Shown: positions 1 to 7,482 of the stretch, in pieces | How positions within the stretch are numbered: position 1 is the first letter of the stretch | Layout of the letters: the number at the start of each line of letters is the position of its first letter | Origin: Amycolatopsis australiensis | Lineage (GTDB): Bacteria; Actinomycetota; Actinomycetes; Mycobacteriales; Pseudonocardiaceae | DNA length: 64,000 bases | Direction of reading: 5' to 3' | Assembly: GCF_900119165.1 (NCBI RefSeq) | Contig: NZ_FPJG01000006.1 | Span: 5,084,001 to 5,148,000, forward strand | Translations under genes and position numbers: made by a program | The notes under the pieces: model-generated | Told to the model about the DNA's origin: nothing | The model's input: the letters and a program-made list of their open reading frames with translations, nothing else | Databases searched by the model: none

Positions 1-56
1 GTCCACCCAGGCGGGAACGGTGAGCGCGTGGTCGGCCGGGCGAGGTTGAGGAACCA
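1..56 (-). CDS. 5' end of an unidentified CDS, cut by the window edge
   Basis: An ATG on the minus strand at 56 opens a frame that stays open to the window edge, giving 18 codons beginning MVPQPRPADHALTV. A purine-rich GAAAGG lies about 10 bases upstream and could be the ribosome binding site. Too little is visible to name a family. The 240 bases between it and the next plus-strand gene hold no other gene I can support. Confidence 0.45.
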
Positions 57-295
57 TCGCGGGCACACCCTTTCGTCAGGCAGCGGGGGCGGGCCGGACG
101 TGGTCGGAAAGCGCCTCGGCGAGGCAGCGTGCCGGCCCGGGCGCGGAACGTCCGGCAGCGGCTGACGGCTCAACCGTGAGCCTTCAGCATAGTGCATCTG
201 CACTAGCCAGACCACCGGGCATGTCCGCTGGGCCTTCCCGGCCGCCTGGCGGACGCCCGCCGGGCGCGCCAGGCTGGTCGCGGAAAGGAGCACGC

Positions 296-604
296 ATGCC
301 CACCACCGTCGTCAACCTGAAGGGCCATCGCGACGACCCGGACTACGCCGACGTGGTCTACGTCGGGCGGCCCATGCACCGCGGCGGCTGGCACCTCGCG
401 GGTTCGAAGCTCGCCAGCCCGTTCCGGCCGGGCCCGGACGGCAGCCGCGAGGAGGTCCTCGCCAAGTACCGCGAATACCTGCTCTCGCGGCCGGACCTGC
501 TCGCTCTCGTGCCCGAGCTGCGCGGCAAGCGGCTCGGCTGCTGGTGCGTGCCGGAACCGTGTCACGCCCAGGTGATCGCGGACATCGCGGATCACGGGCC
601 GTAA
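296..604 (+). CDS. DUF4326 domain protein
   Basis: A 102-residue cytoplasmic protein of the DUF4326 family, whose function is unknown. It shows the family's N-terminal VNLKGH segment, a central GSKLASPF stretch and the C-terminal LGCWCVPEPCHAQ motif, where two Cys and one His could bind metal. I chose ATG 296 because GGAAAGGAG sits six bases before it; the frame stays open 40 codons further upstream, but that part is Pro/Gly/Arg-rich and unlike the family. It stands alone, in front of an unrelated membrane protein gene. Confidence 0.8.
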   Translation: MPTTVVNLKGHRDDPDYADVVYVGRPMHRGGWHLAGSKLASPFRPGPDGSREEVLAKYREYLLSRPDLLALVPELRGKRLGCWCVPEPCHAQVIADIADHGP

Positions 605-656
605 CGAACCGCACCCCCTGCGCGAGTAACCTGGCGACACGAGGGGGTGATCGACG

Positions 657-3224
657 GTGCCCGCGCGACGACACGGCGGCTTCGACCAGGCCGAGCTGCC
701 GGAAGCGCACCGGATCCGGTGGTGGCTCGCGGCGGTCACGGCCGGGCTCGTCGCGGCCGGGTTCGCCGTCGTGCCGTACCTGCCGTTCTTCCAGAGCTGG
801 ACGTTCGTCCGCGACCCGAAGGTCGCCGGTGTCATCACCTGGACGGTCCTGCAGACGTCGGTCGTGCTCGTGTCCGCGGTGCTGACGCTGTACTTCGTCG
901 GCCGTGCCCGCCTGGAAACCGCCGCCTTCCGGGCCAACCAGATCGATATCCGGCTCTTCGCCGACGAACGCCCGGAAAGCAGCCACGACCGCGAGATCGA
1001 CTCCGCCGTCGAGCTGACCGCCGCGTTCAAGCGGATCCTCAACGACTCGCGGCTGTACACGCCGACGCCGGTGCCCGGCGTCGGCAGCTCGTACGACTTC
1101 ATCCAGATCGTCGAACACGCCGGCGACTCGGCGGACGGCTGGTGGAAGGCCGCCACCAAGCTGATCCGGCTCGCGCAGCCGCCCGCCGCGTTCACCGTCA
1201 CCGGCACCGTCCGGCCGGGCAACACGGCCGGCCGCCACCAGCTCATCCTCGAGCTCGTCCGCGTCCCGCGCTTCGCCGCCGGCCCGATGGTGATCGAGGA
1301 CGAGAACTGGCCCCGCGTGCTGCACCGCGCGGCGAACGCGGTGGCCGCGCTGGTCATCCCGCGCAGCGCCTACGTCCGCACGAACATCCACTGGGCCGCG
1401 TGGCGCGACGCGAAGATCCCGTACGAGCTGTTCGACGCCTACCAGCGCGCCAACCACTTCGTCTCCCACCGCCGCTACGACGAGGCCCTCGCCGAGTACT
1501 ACCGGGCGGTCAGCCACGATCCGTCGAACGTCTACATCAGACTGGAGATCGCCGCGCTGCAGGAGCAGCTCGACCTGCACCTCGACGCGCTCGCCACGTA
1601 CGACGACGTGATCACCGTCTGCAGCCGGGGCCACCCGGAGCTGGCCCGCTGGTGGATCGGGCCGGACTTCGCGCGCCGGCCCCGCCACGCCGGCCGCGGC
1701 CGCGACGTCGCCCTGCTGATCGCCCGCTACCGGCACGCGCTCGTCCTCGGGCACGGCGACTCCGTGGCCGGCTCCTGGTGGGTCCGGCGCACGACCGCGG
1801 GCGCGCCGGGGGACGCGCGGGCGCAGCGGCGCGCCGAGCTGCGGGCGGCGCTGGAGCTGCGCTTCCGCCGGTACGTCGACCTCGACGTGCGGATCCGGCC
1901 GGAGGCGATGCCGCGCGAGGAACGGCTGCAGCTGCACCGCCGCGTGCTGCGCGTCCCGGCCGAGGAACTCGTCGTCCACGAGGCGACGCCGGAGCAGCTC
2001 GCCGAGTACAACCGGCGCGCCGCCGAGATGCGCTCGTACTTCTGCGCGCTGTCGCAATACGAGATCGAGCGGCTCGTCGCGGACTACCGCCGGTTCGGCA
2101 GGCGCTGGCGCCGCAGCCGGCACCAGCTGACCAACCGCGCGCTCGACCTGTCCCTGGTCTGGGCGGTGGTGCGCCGTGCGATGGCGGACATCGATCCGGT
2201 CACCGGCGAGGTCCCCGTGCCGCGGCCCGCGTACCCGGCCGGCCGCGTGCCGCTGGCCGACGTCTGCCCGGACCGGCACTGGCCGCCCGATCCGCGTGCG
2301 CTCGACGACACCGTCGAAGCCGCGGGCCCGCGCAAGTCGTGGGAAGAGTGCTACAACGCGGCGAGCGTGTACGCCGTCGCGATGCTCGAAGTGGGCCCGC
2401 GCGGCGAACGCGATCTCCGCGACCACGCCGGCAACCCGCGTCTGGAAGGCGAAGCGCGGGACGAGGTGGCCCGCCGCGCGGTCCGCGAGCTCTACCACGC
2501 CGCGACGATCAGCCACAGCGGGCGGCTGCCGGAACGCCGGTCGTGGGTGATGGGGGAGGACCCCGACCTCGTCGCACTGCGCGGGCACGAGCTGTTCCGG
2601 GTGTTCGAGATGGTCACCTTCTCCCCGGACCGCGCCGCGCCGCTGCGACCGCAACGCGCCCACGTCTGGGAGCAGGTCAGCTACGTCCGGCAGCTCGTCG
2701 CCGAGATCGCCGCCTGCCGGGCGCACTTCTGGCGCGCCAGGGACCTCGACGACGGGCCGCGCCCGGACGGCCGGACGCTCGACCGCTGGCGCTCGGCCGA
2801 CCGCGACGCCTGGCGCAAGCTCGCCGAGCTGGCCAGGAGCAAGCAGGACTGGTACACGCGCTACCAGGCGATCCGCGCGTTCCGCGCGTGGTCGGCCGAG
2901 TGGGGCTATCCCGGGACGATCGCGGGTTTTCCGTTGTACTGCGAGGAAAGCCTGCACGCCCAGCTGCGCGGCGCGGCGGGCCCGCGCGCCAAGGCCGGGC
3001 TGGACGCGAACATCGTCGTCCGCGAATACGTCCGGCTCTGCGACCGCCGGCTCGACCAGCTGGTCACCGACATCGCCGAGCTGGCCGAGCAGTCCACGGT
3101 CGAAGACTTCGCGGGCTGCGCCCGGCTGTGGGCGGCGCTGTCGTCCTGGTTCGACGACGACATCGCCGACGGCTCGTCGGCCGACGAGCGCCGCGAGCGG
3201 TTCCGGAAGCTGGCCCGCGCCTAG
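657..3224 (+). CDS. Large two-TM membrane protein with a TPR-like segment, function unknown
   Basis: An 855-residue protein I do not recognise. Two hydrophobic helices near residues 22-45 and 59-82 anchor it, leaving about 770 residues on one side, probably the cytoplasm. Residues about 262-325 resemble a pair of tetratricopeptide repeats (YDEALAEYYRAVSHDPSN), a protein-binding fold. The rest is rich in Arg/Glu helices, with a conserved-looking stretch about residues 600-640. The GTG start is preceded by GAGGGGG. It ends convergently with the next gene: both stop codons share the tetramer CTAG at 3221-3224. No enzymatic motif is visible, so a scaffold or sensor role is only a guess. Confidence 0.75.
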   Translation: MPARRHGGFDQAELPEAHRIRWWLAAVTAGLVAAGFAVVPYLPFFQSWTFVRDPKVAGVITWTVLQTSVVLVSAVLTLYFVGRARLETAAFRANQIDIRLFADERPESSHDREIDSAVELTAAFKRILNDSRLYTPTPVPGVGSSYDFIQIVEHAGDSADGWWKAATKLIRLAQPPAAFTVTGTVRPGNTAGRHQLILELVRVPRFAAGPMVIEDENWPRVLHRAANAVAALVIPRSAYVRTNIHWAAWRDAKIPYELFDAYQRANHFVSHRRYDEALAEYYRAVSHDPSNVYIRLEIAALQEQLDLHLDALATYDDVITVCSRGHPELARWWIGPDFARRPRHAGRGRDVALLIARYRHALVLGHGDSVAGSWWVRRTTAGAPGDARAQRRAELRAALELRFRRYVDLDVRIRPEAMPREERLQLHRRVLRVPAEELVVHEATPEQLAEYNRRAAEMRSYFCALSQYEIERLVADYRRFGRRWRRSRHQLTNRALDLSLVWAVVRRAMADIDPVTGEVPVPRPAYPAGRVPLADVCPDRHWPPDPRALDDTVEAAGPRKSWEECYNAASVYAVAMLEVGPRGERDLRDHAGNPRLEGEARDEVARRAVRELYHAATISHSGRLPERRSWVMGEDPDLVALRGHELFRVFEMVTFSPDRAAPLRPQRAHVWEQVSYVRQLVAEIAACRAHFWRARDLDDGPRPDGRTLDRWRSADRDAWRKLAELARSKQDWYTRYQAIRAFRAWSAEWGYPGTIAGFPLYCEESLHAQLRGAAGPRAKAGLDANIVVREYVRLCDRRLDQLVTDIAELAEQSTVEDFAGCARLWAALSSWFDDDIADGSSADERRERFRKLARA

Positions 3225-4666
3225 GACGGCCGGGTGTAGCGGTGCTTGACGCCGGCCGGGAAGTACTCCGGATCGCCCGCCGGGCGCAGGACGACGTCGG
3301 GCAGCTGCCGTTCCGGCGGGACGTAGTGGGCGAACTCGCTGTTGAGCCGCAGCAGCTGCTCGCGCACGGCCACCGCGATCCGGCCCGCGTCGGCGGCCGC
3401 GCCCGGCGCCGTCTCGACGGTGATCCGCAGCCGCCGGTCCCGGTCGGCGTCCTCGACCGATTCGATGACGAACTTGCCGGTCACCGTGTCGCTGATGCCC
3501 GGCTGCTCCAGGCCGACGGTGACGTTCTCCGGGTAGACGTTCGCGCCGAAGAACGACACCGTGAACAGCGACCGGCCGAACACGTACGCGAACGGCAGGT
3601 CCGGTCCGGGTGGCGGCGTGCAGCCGTGGCGGGCGCAGAAGGCGAGCAGCTCGTCGTGCGCGAGCAGCCCGCCGTCGTCGGCGATGTGGTAGCGGATCAA
3701 CGGGATCCCGCCGTCGCCGGTGAAGACGAGCGTGCCCTCGTGCACCTCGAAGAAGCGGCTCGCGGGGTCGTACTGCACCAGGGTCGGGAGCCGGGCGTCG
3801 CCGAAGACTTCGCGGGCCAGCTCCGGGCGTCCGGCGAAGAACCGGCGGATGGTCACCGACACCGGGGTTTCGGTGCCGAGCACGCCGGCGTCGGCCGTGC
3901 CGTACAGCGACGCGATGTGACGGACCGGGTCGGTCACCCCGGCCCGGTGCGCCACCAGCTCGCGCCACTGCTCGCTGAACACCTCGCCCGCGAGCACCAG
4001 CTTGATCGCGTACGCGGGCCAGCCGACGCCGGCGGCCGACCCGGTGTCGACGACGTCCTTGACGAACGGCGGATAGCCGAGCAGCACCACCTGGTCGAAG
4101 TGCGGCGCGAGCTCGGGCAGCACGCGCAGGATCTCCGCCTTGTTGTTGCCCGGCGCGACGACGGTGATCGGGCAGCCCTTGGCCGCGAGGTGGCGCACGC
4201 ACGCCGTGGTGAACAGGCCGCCGACCCAGGTGCCGAGCGGGAAGCAGACGACGGCGAGGGTGCGGCGCCGGTCGGCCTCGAAGGCGTCGACGAGCACGGT
4301 TTCGAAGCGCCGGGCCACGTGCAGCTCGTCTTCCAGCGACCGCGGCCAGATGGTCGGGTGCCCGCTCGAGCCGGAGGAGACGGCGATCATGTCGAGCCCG
4401 TCGAACGTGCCGCCGCGGCACAGCTCGGGCAGCGGGTACTTGCGGTGGTAGCCGGCCTTGTCGACGAGCGGCAGCGCGCCGAAGTCGGCCATCGTCTCGA
4501 CGGATTCGGGTGAGATCCCGTGTTCCCGCAGGAACTTCCGGTACGCGGGCACGGTTTCCGCGGTGCGGCGGAACAGCTCGAGGACGTGGTTCCCGGACAG
4601 CGGGGGCGGGGCAGCGAAGAAGGTGTCGAAGGCCTGCCGCACGCGGGTCTGCCGCCCGAGGTCCAT
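3221..4666 (-). CDS. Phenylacetate-CoA ligase-like (PaaK-type) adenylate-forming enzyme
   Basis: A 481-residue member of the ANL superfamily, closest in style to PaaK and coenzyme F390 synthetase-like proteins, which activate a carboxylate as an acyl-AMP. The adenylate-binding loop is SSGSSGHPT near residue 98, and the order N-domain, YGTAD-like core (LYGTADAG) and smaller C-domain fits. The typical C-terminal lysine region is present as a short tail. The start ATG 4666 yields MDLGRQTR; longer frames upstream would overlap the divergent MarR gene 31 bases away, which may control it. The substrate cannot be read from sequence. The frame ends on the shared CTAG stop with the preceding gene. Confidence 0.8.
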   Translation of the reverse strand: MDLGRQTRVRQAFDTFFAAPPPLSGNHVLELFRRTAETVPAYRKFLREHGISPESVETMADFGALPLVDKAGYHRKYPLPELCRGGTFDGLDMIAVSSGSSGHPTIWPRSLEDELHVARRFETVLVDAFEADRRRTLAVVCFPLGTWVGGLFTTACVRHLAAKGCPITVVAPGNNKAEILRVLPELAPHFDQVVLLGYPPFVKDVVDTGSAAGVGWPAYAIKLVLAGEVFSEQWRELVAHRAGVTDPVRHIASLYGTADAGVLGTETPVSVTIRRFFAGRPELAREVFGDARLPTLVQYDPASRFFEVHEGTLVFTGDGGIPLIRYHIADDGGLLAHDELLAFCARHGCTPPPGPDLPFAYVFGRSLFTVSFFGANVYPENVTVGLEQPGISDTVTGKFVIESVEDADRDRRLRITVETAPGAAADAGRIAVAVREQLLRLNSEFAHYVPPERQLPDVVLRPAGDPEYFPAGVKHRYTRPS

Positions 4667-4697
4667 GATCGGAGCATAGCGGCCCGCGCGTGTCATC

Positions 4698-5183
4698 ATG
4701 GGCGGCGTGAGCACGTCCGCCCAGCCGCAGCCCGCCGGCCCGCCGTTGACCCTGTACCTGGTCAAACGGCTCGAGCTGGTGATCAGGGCGCTGCTCGACG
4801 ACGCGCTGCGCCCGCTGGGGCTGACGACGTTGCAGTACACGGCGCTGACGGTGCTGGAAGCGAGCGGCGCGCTGTCGTCGGCGCAGCTGGCCCGTCGATC
4901 GTTCCTGCGTCCGCAGACGATGCACGAGATGGTGCTGGCGCTGGAGAAGCGCGGGCTGATCGCGCGGACGCCGAAGGCGGGCAACAAGCGGGTCCTGCTG
5001 GCGGGTCTCACGGAGGCGGGGCGCGCCCTGCTGGCCGACTGCGCGCCGGCGGTGGCGGAGGTGGAGCACGCGCTGCTGGCGGACCTGAGCCCGGGCCAGC
5101 GCGCGACGTTCCGCGAAGGACTCCAGCACGGCGTGTCGGCGCTGGGCGCACTGTCGGAGCACCGGCGGTCACAGGAAGCCTGA
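4698..5183 (+). CDS. MarR family transcriptional regulator
   Basis: A 161-residue winged-helix DNA-binding protein. The wHTH core spans about residues 42-105: LTTLQYTALTVLEASG, recognition-helix region RRSFLRPQTMHEMVLALEKRG and the wing RTPKAGNKRVLLAGLTEAG, followed by C-terminal dimerisation helices. It is divergent from the PaaK-like enzyme, 31 bases apart, which suggests it regulates that gene in response to an aromatic or fatty acid ligand (inference). GTG 4707 is an alternative start. No clear inverted repeat was found in the short intergenic gap. Confidence 0.88.
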   Translation: MGGVSTSAQPQPAGPPLTLYLVKRLELVIRALLDDALRPLGLTTLQYTALTVLEASGALSSAQLARRSFLRPQTMHEMVLALEKRGLIARTPKAGNKRVLLAGLTEAGRALLADCAPAVAEVEHALLADLSPGQRATFREGLQHGVSALGALSEHRRSQEA

Positions 5184-5313
5184 TTCGGTACGGAGGCAGT
5201 TGGCGCCCGGCGACCGGGGTACCGGTCTGCTCCGACCGGCGGCGTGACTCAGGCTTGCTGACGCGAAAGCGCTAGGCCGGTCGAGTGGTAGCGCCGGGCG
5301 GGCCGTTGCACGA

Positions 5314-5339
5314 GTGTGACGTGCGGCGTTGGAGGGTAC
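5314..5339 (+). promoter_or_regulatory. SigB/SigF-type promoter of the Ala/Pro/Val-rich protein
   Basis: GTGT and GGGTAC are separated by 16 bases, matching the actinobacterial SigB consensus GNNT-N14/16-GGGTA. The -10 element lies 39 bases before the GTG at 5379. Confidence 0.4.
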
Positions 5340-5378
5340 GTCCCAGTCCTGCTTCTCGCATCTGGAGGTTCGCCGACT

Positions 5379-6365
5379 GTGACCCGGGAGAACGACGCGG
5401 GTGACCTACCCACGACCGCACGCCGCGCACTGGTGGTGGCCGCGGCGGCGGCCGGGTTCTGGTTGGTGTCGTGGCTGCTGTCGGGACACGCGGACGCGGC
5501 GTCCCGCGACCCGGAGCCGGTCGGTGTGGGGGTGCCCGCTCGTTCTGCCGTGGCTGGGGCGGTTGTTCCGCGGGTCGCGCCGGTGGCGAGTTCTTCTCTG
5601 CCGGTCGCGGAGCCGGTTGGCCACGCCGTGCGCTCGGCCGCGCCGGTGGTGCAGGCCGCTGCGCCGGTGGTTTCGGACGTGGTGCGTGGTGCTGCGCCGC
5701 TGGCCGATGTTGCCGGTGTGGCGGTGAGGCCGGTTTCGGGCGTGGTGCGTGGTGCTGCGCCGCTGGTCAAGCCGGTGGCCGCGGTTGCCGGCGCGGCGAT
5801 CGCTCCGGTCTCGCGGGTTGTGCGGTCGGTCGCGCCCGTGATCGACCCGCTTTCGGATGTCTTGCGCGCTGCCGAACCGCCCATCGATCCCGTCCTGCAG
5901 GTGGTTCCGCCCGCGGAGCCCGTGCTCGGCACCGTCGCGCCTGCGACCACCGCCGCTGCGGTGGCGCAACCTACGCCTGAGTCGCTTCCAGCCACCCAGG
6001 CCGCCGAACTTCAGTTGTGGCGGAGCGCCGGCCTGCCCAGAGCCCTCACGGCGGAGGTCGGGCCGCTCGCGCCGGTGAGCGAAGCCTCCCGAGGAAGCGC
6101 CCGTCCCACCGCCGTCCCGCGCAACCCGGCGCACGGCACGACCCGCCCGGCCCTGCGCACCCCCGTGGCGCCGCAACCACCGGGCCCCGCGCCCGGCACC
6201 CCGCCGCCGATCCCCGCGGATGCCGCCTCGGGCGCCGGCTCCTCCATTCCGCCAGCCTTTCTCGCCGCCGACCACGGATCCCGCGTCACCGGGGCCCTGC
6301 CGCGGTCGAACCGGGACTTCGTGCCGCTGTGGCGGCCGCGGGAACCGGGCACCGGGCCTGGATAG
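5379..6365 (+). CDS. Secreted or membrane-anchored Ala/Pro/Val-rich repeat protein
   Basis: A 328-residue protein with a hydrophobic segment at about residues 16-36 ending in GHADAAS, which could be a signal peptide or anchor. The body (about residues 45-200) is built of degenerate units of the form PV-x-x-VVRxxAPLxxP, after which it becomes Pro/Arg-rich and disordered. At DNA level a 33-base block at 5671-5703 recurs nearly unchanged 63 bases later, showing 21-residue unit duplication. GTG 5379 has CTGGAGG ten bases upstream; the frame could begin at 5316 but the extra residues look non-coding. It follows a SigB-type promoter. No domain is recognised; a cell-envelope or surface role is inferred. 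Confidence 0.65.
   Translation: MTRENDAGDLPTTARRALVVAAAAAGFWLVSWLLSGHADAASRDPEPVGVGVPARSAVAGAVVPRVAPVASSSLPVAEPVGHAVRSAAPVVQAAAPVVSDVVRGAAPLADVAGVAVRPVSGVVRGAAPLVKPVAAVAGAAIAPVSRVVRSVAPVIDPLSDVLRAAEPPIDPVLQVVPPAEPVLGTVAPATTAAAVAQPTPESLPATQAAELQLWRSAGLPRALTAEVGPLAPVSEASRGSARPTAVPRNPAHGTTRPALRTPVAPQPPGPAPGTPPPIPADAASGAGSSIPPAFLAADHGSRVTGALPRSNRDFVPLWRPREPGTGPG
5671..5766 (+). repeat. Direct repeat inside the Ala/Pro/Val-rich gene
   Basis: Two 33-base copies (5671-5703 and 5734-5766) differ at one base (ggacg versus gggcg) and are 63 bases apart, so each unit encodes 21 residues and preserves frame. Confidence 0.75.
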
Positions 6366-6459
6366 ACCCGTCCCGATCTTCCGTCCGTCGCGTGCCGCGG
6401 CGTGCTCCGCGCTGCCCGTGGCCGCCAGAACCGCAACCCACACTCGGAAGAGGGACAAA

Positions 6460-6765
6460 ATGGAAGCGAGCGTATTCGACCTCGGGAAGGTGCGAAGAGA
6501 CGCGGTGGTCACCGTCCGCCTGGACGCGATGGCCAACGTCAGGCTCCTGACGGAGGTCAACTTCCAGGCCTACCGGCGCCGGCAGTACTACCGGATGCAC
6601 GGCGGGGTGGCCACCGCACCGATGTTCAAGATCCACATCCCGGCCAACGCGCACTGGTTCCTGGTGCTCGACGTCGAGGGGCTGGAGAACCTGCCGCTGC
6701 GGCCCCGGGTGACCGTGGAGCCCGAGCCGGCTGTCGTGGCCCGCGGGCGCACCGAGTCCCGGTGA
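6460..6765 (+). CDS. DUF1883 domain protein
   Basis: A 101-residue protein of the DUF1883 family, function unknown. Family features are the opening strand (DLGKVRRDAVVTVRLD), the central segment NVRLLTEVNFQAYRRRQYYRMHGG and the strands HWFLVLDVEGL near the end. The start ATG 6460 has GAAGAGGG five bases upstream. It is followed at once by a strong hairpin, so it is probably monocistronic. Confidence 0.78.
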   Translation: MEASVFDLGKVRRDAVVTVRLDAMANVRLLTEVNFQAYRRRQYYRMHGGVATAPMFKIHIPANAHWFLVLDVEGLENLPLRPRVTVEPEPAVVARGRTESR

Positions 6766-6771
6766 CACAGT

Positions 6772-6800
6772 CGCGGCCCCGAACCCCGGTCGGGGCCGCG
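6772..6800 (+). terminator. Hairpin terminator after the DUF1883 gene
   Basis: Perfect 10-bp stem (CGCGGCCCCG with CGGGGCCGCG) and a 9-base loop, beginning seven bases after the stop codon. There is no T-tract, as usual in high-GC actinomycetes. Confidence 0.6.
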
Positions 6801-6848
6801 AAAGCCGGCGCCGGGCATCGACGGCCGCGACGGGGGTACCCGGCCCGG

Positions 6849-7325
6849 ATGCAGACGTTCCTGCCGTGCGCCGACTTCACCGCGAGCGCCCGCACGCTCG
6901 ACCGACGCCGTCTCGGCAAGCAGCGCGTGGAGGCGCTGCAGGTGCTGCGCGCACTGGTGGTCCCGGGCTACGGCTGGCGCCACCACCCGGCGGCGAAGAT
7001 GTGGACGGGCTACGAAGAAGCGTTGACGCGCTACGGCCTGGAGGTCTGCGCGGTCTGGTGCGGCCTGGGCGGAGCGGACACGTGTGCGGCGAAGCTGGCC
7101 GAGGAGTACACGCGCTCGCTCGGCGGGACGGCGGTGCGCTCGCAGCCGGAACTCGCGGCTGCGGGTGACCTGCCGCCGTGGCTCGGGGACGACGCCCTGC
7201 ACCGCAGCCACCAGTCGGCGCTGGTGCGGAAGGACCCGGGGCACTACCGGGCGCAGTTCCCGGACGTGCCGCCGGACCTGCCGTACGTGTGGCCGGCGTC
7301 GGATCGCCCACGCCGCACAGCCTGA
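6849..7325 (+). CDS. MSMEG_6728 family protein (pyrimidine-dimer glycosylase-like fold)
   Basis: A 158-residue protein related to the Pyr_excise family, which includes phage T4 endonuclease V. It starts MQTFLPCADF and carries LDRRRLGKQRVEALQVL, HHPAAKMWTGYEEAL and a later HRSHQSALVRKDPGHY motif, all typical of this actinobacterial subgroup. T4 endonuclease V uses an N-terminal Thr as nucleophile; here residue 3 is Thr, but the N-terminus differs, so DNA-repair activity is not established. No partner genes adjoin it. Confidence 0.75.
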   Translation: MQTFLPCADFTASARTLDRRRLGKQRVEALQVLRALVVPGYGWRHHPAAKMWTGYEEALTRYGLEVCAVWCGLGGADTCAAKLAEEYTRSLGGTAVRSQPELAAAGDLPPWLGDDALHRSHQSALVRKDPGHYRAQFPDVPPDLPYVWPASDRPRRTA

Positions 7326-7404
7326 GGCGCGGGCCCGGAATCCGCACCGGACCGGCGGCCCCACTGGTCCGTCAACGATTCACCAACCCGGCAACCGGCG
7401 GATT

Positions 7405-7427
7405 TACAACGTTGTACCAACGATGTA
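7405..7427. promoter_or_regulatory. Probable LacI-family operator upstream of the secreted glutaminase-type gene
   Basis: A perfect 12-bp palindrome, TACAACGTTGTA (7405-7416), overlaps a second related half-match, TACCAACGATGTA (7415-7427). Palindromes centred on CG with this spacing are typical LacI-family sites before actinobacterial glycosidase genes. It lies 56-78 bases before the ATG at 7483. Confidence 0.5.
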
Positions 7428-7482
7428 AAAGTGTCCCTGCGCTGTTCGCCGCACCGGCCTTACGCCGTGGAAGGGGCCACCG

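Noticed and set aside
312..5162. Very long open frames on both strands (for example 1,616 codons on the minus strand)
   Set aside because: They are shadows caused by high third-position GC: Arg/Ala/Pro-rich translations with no domain, lying over well-supported genes in other frames.
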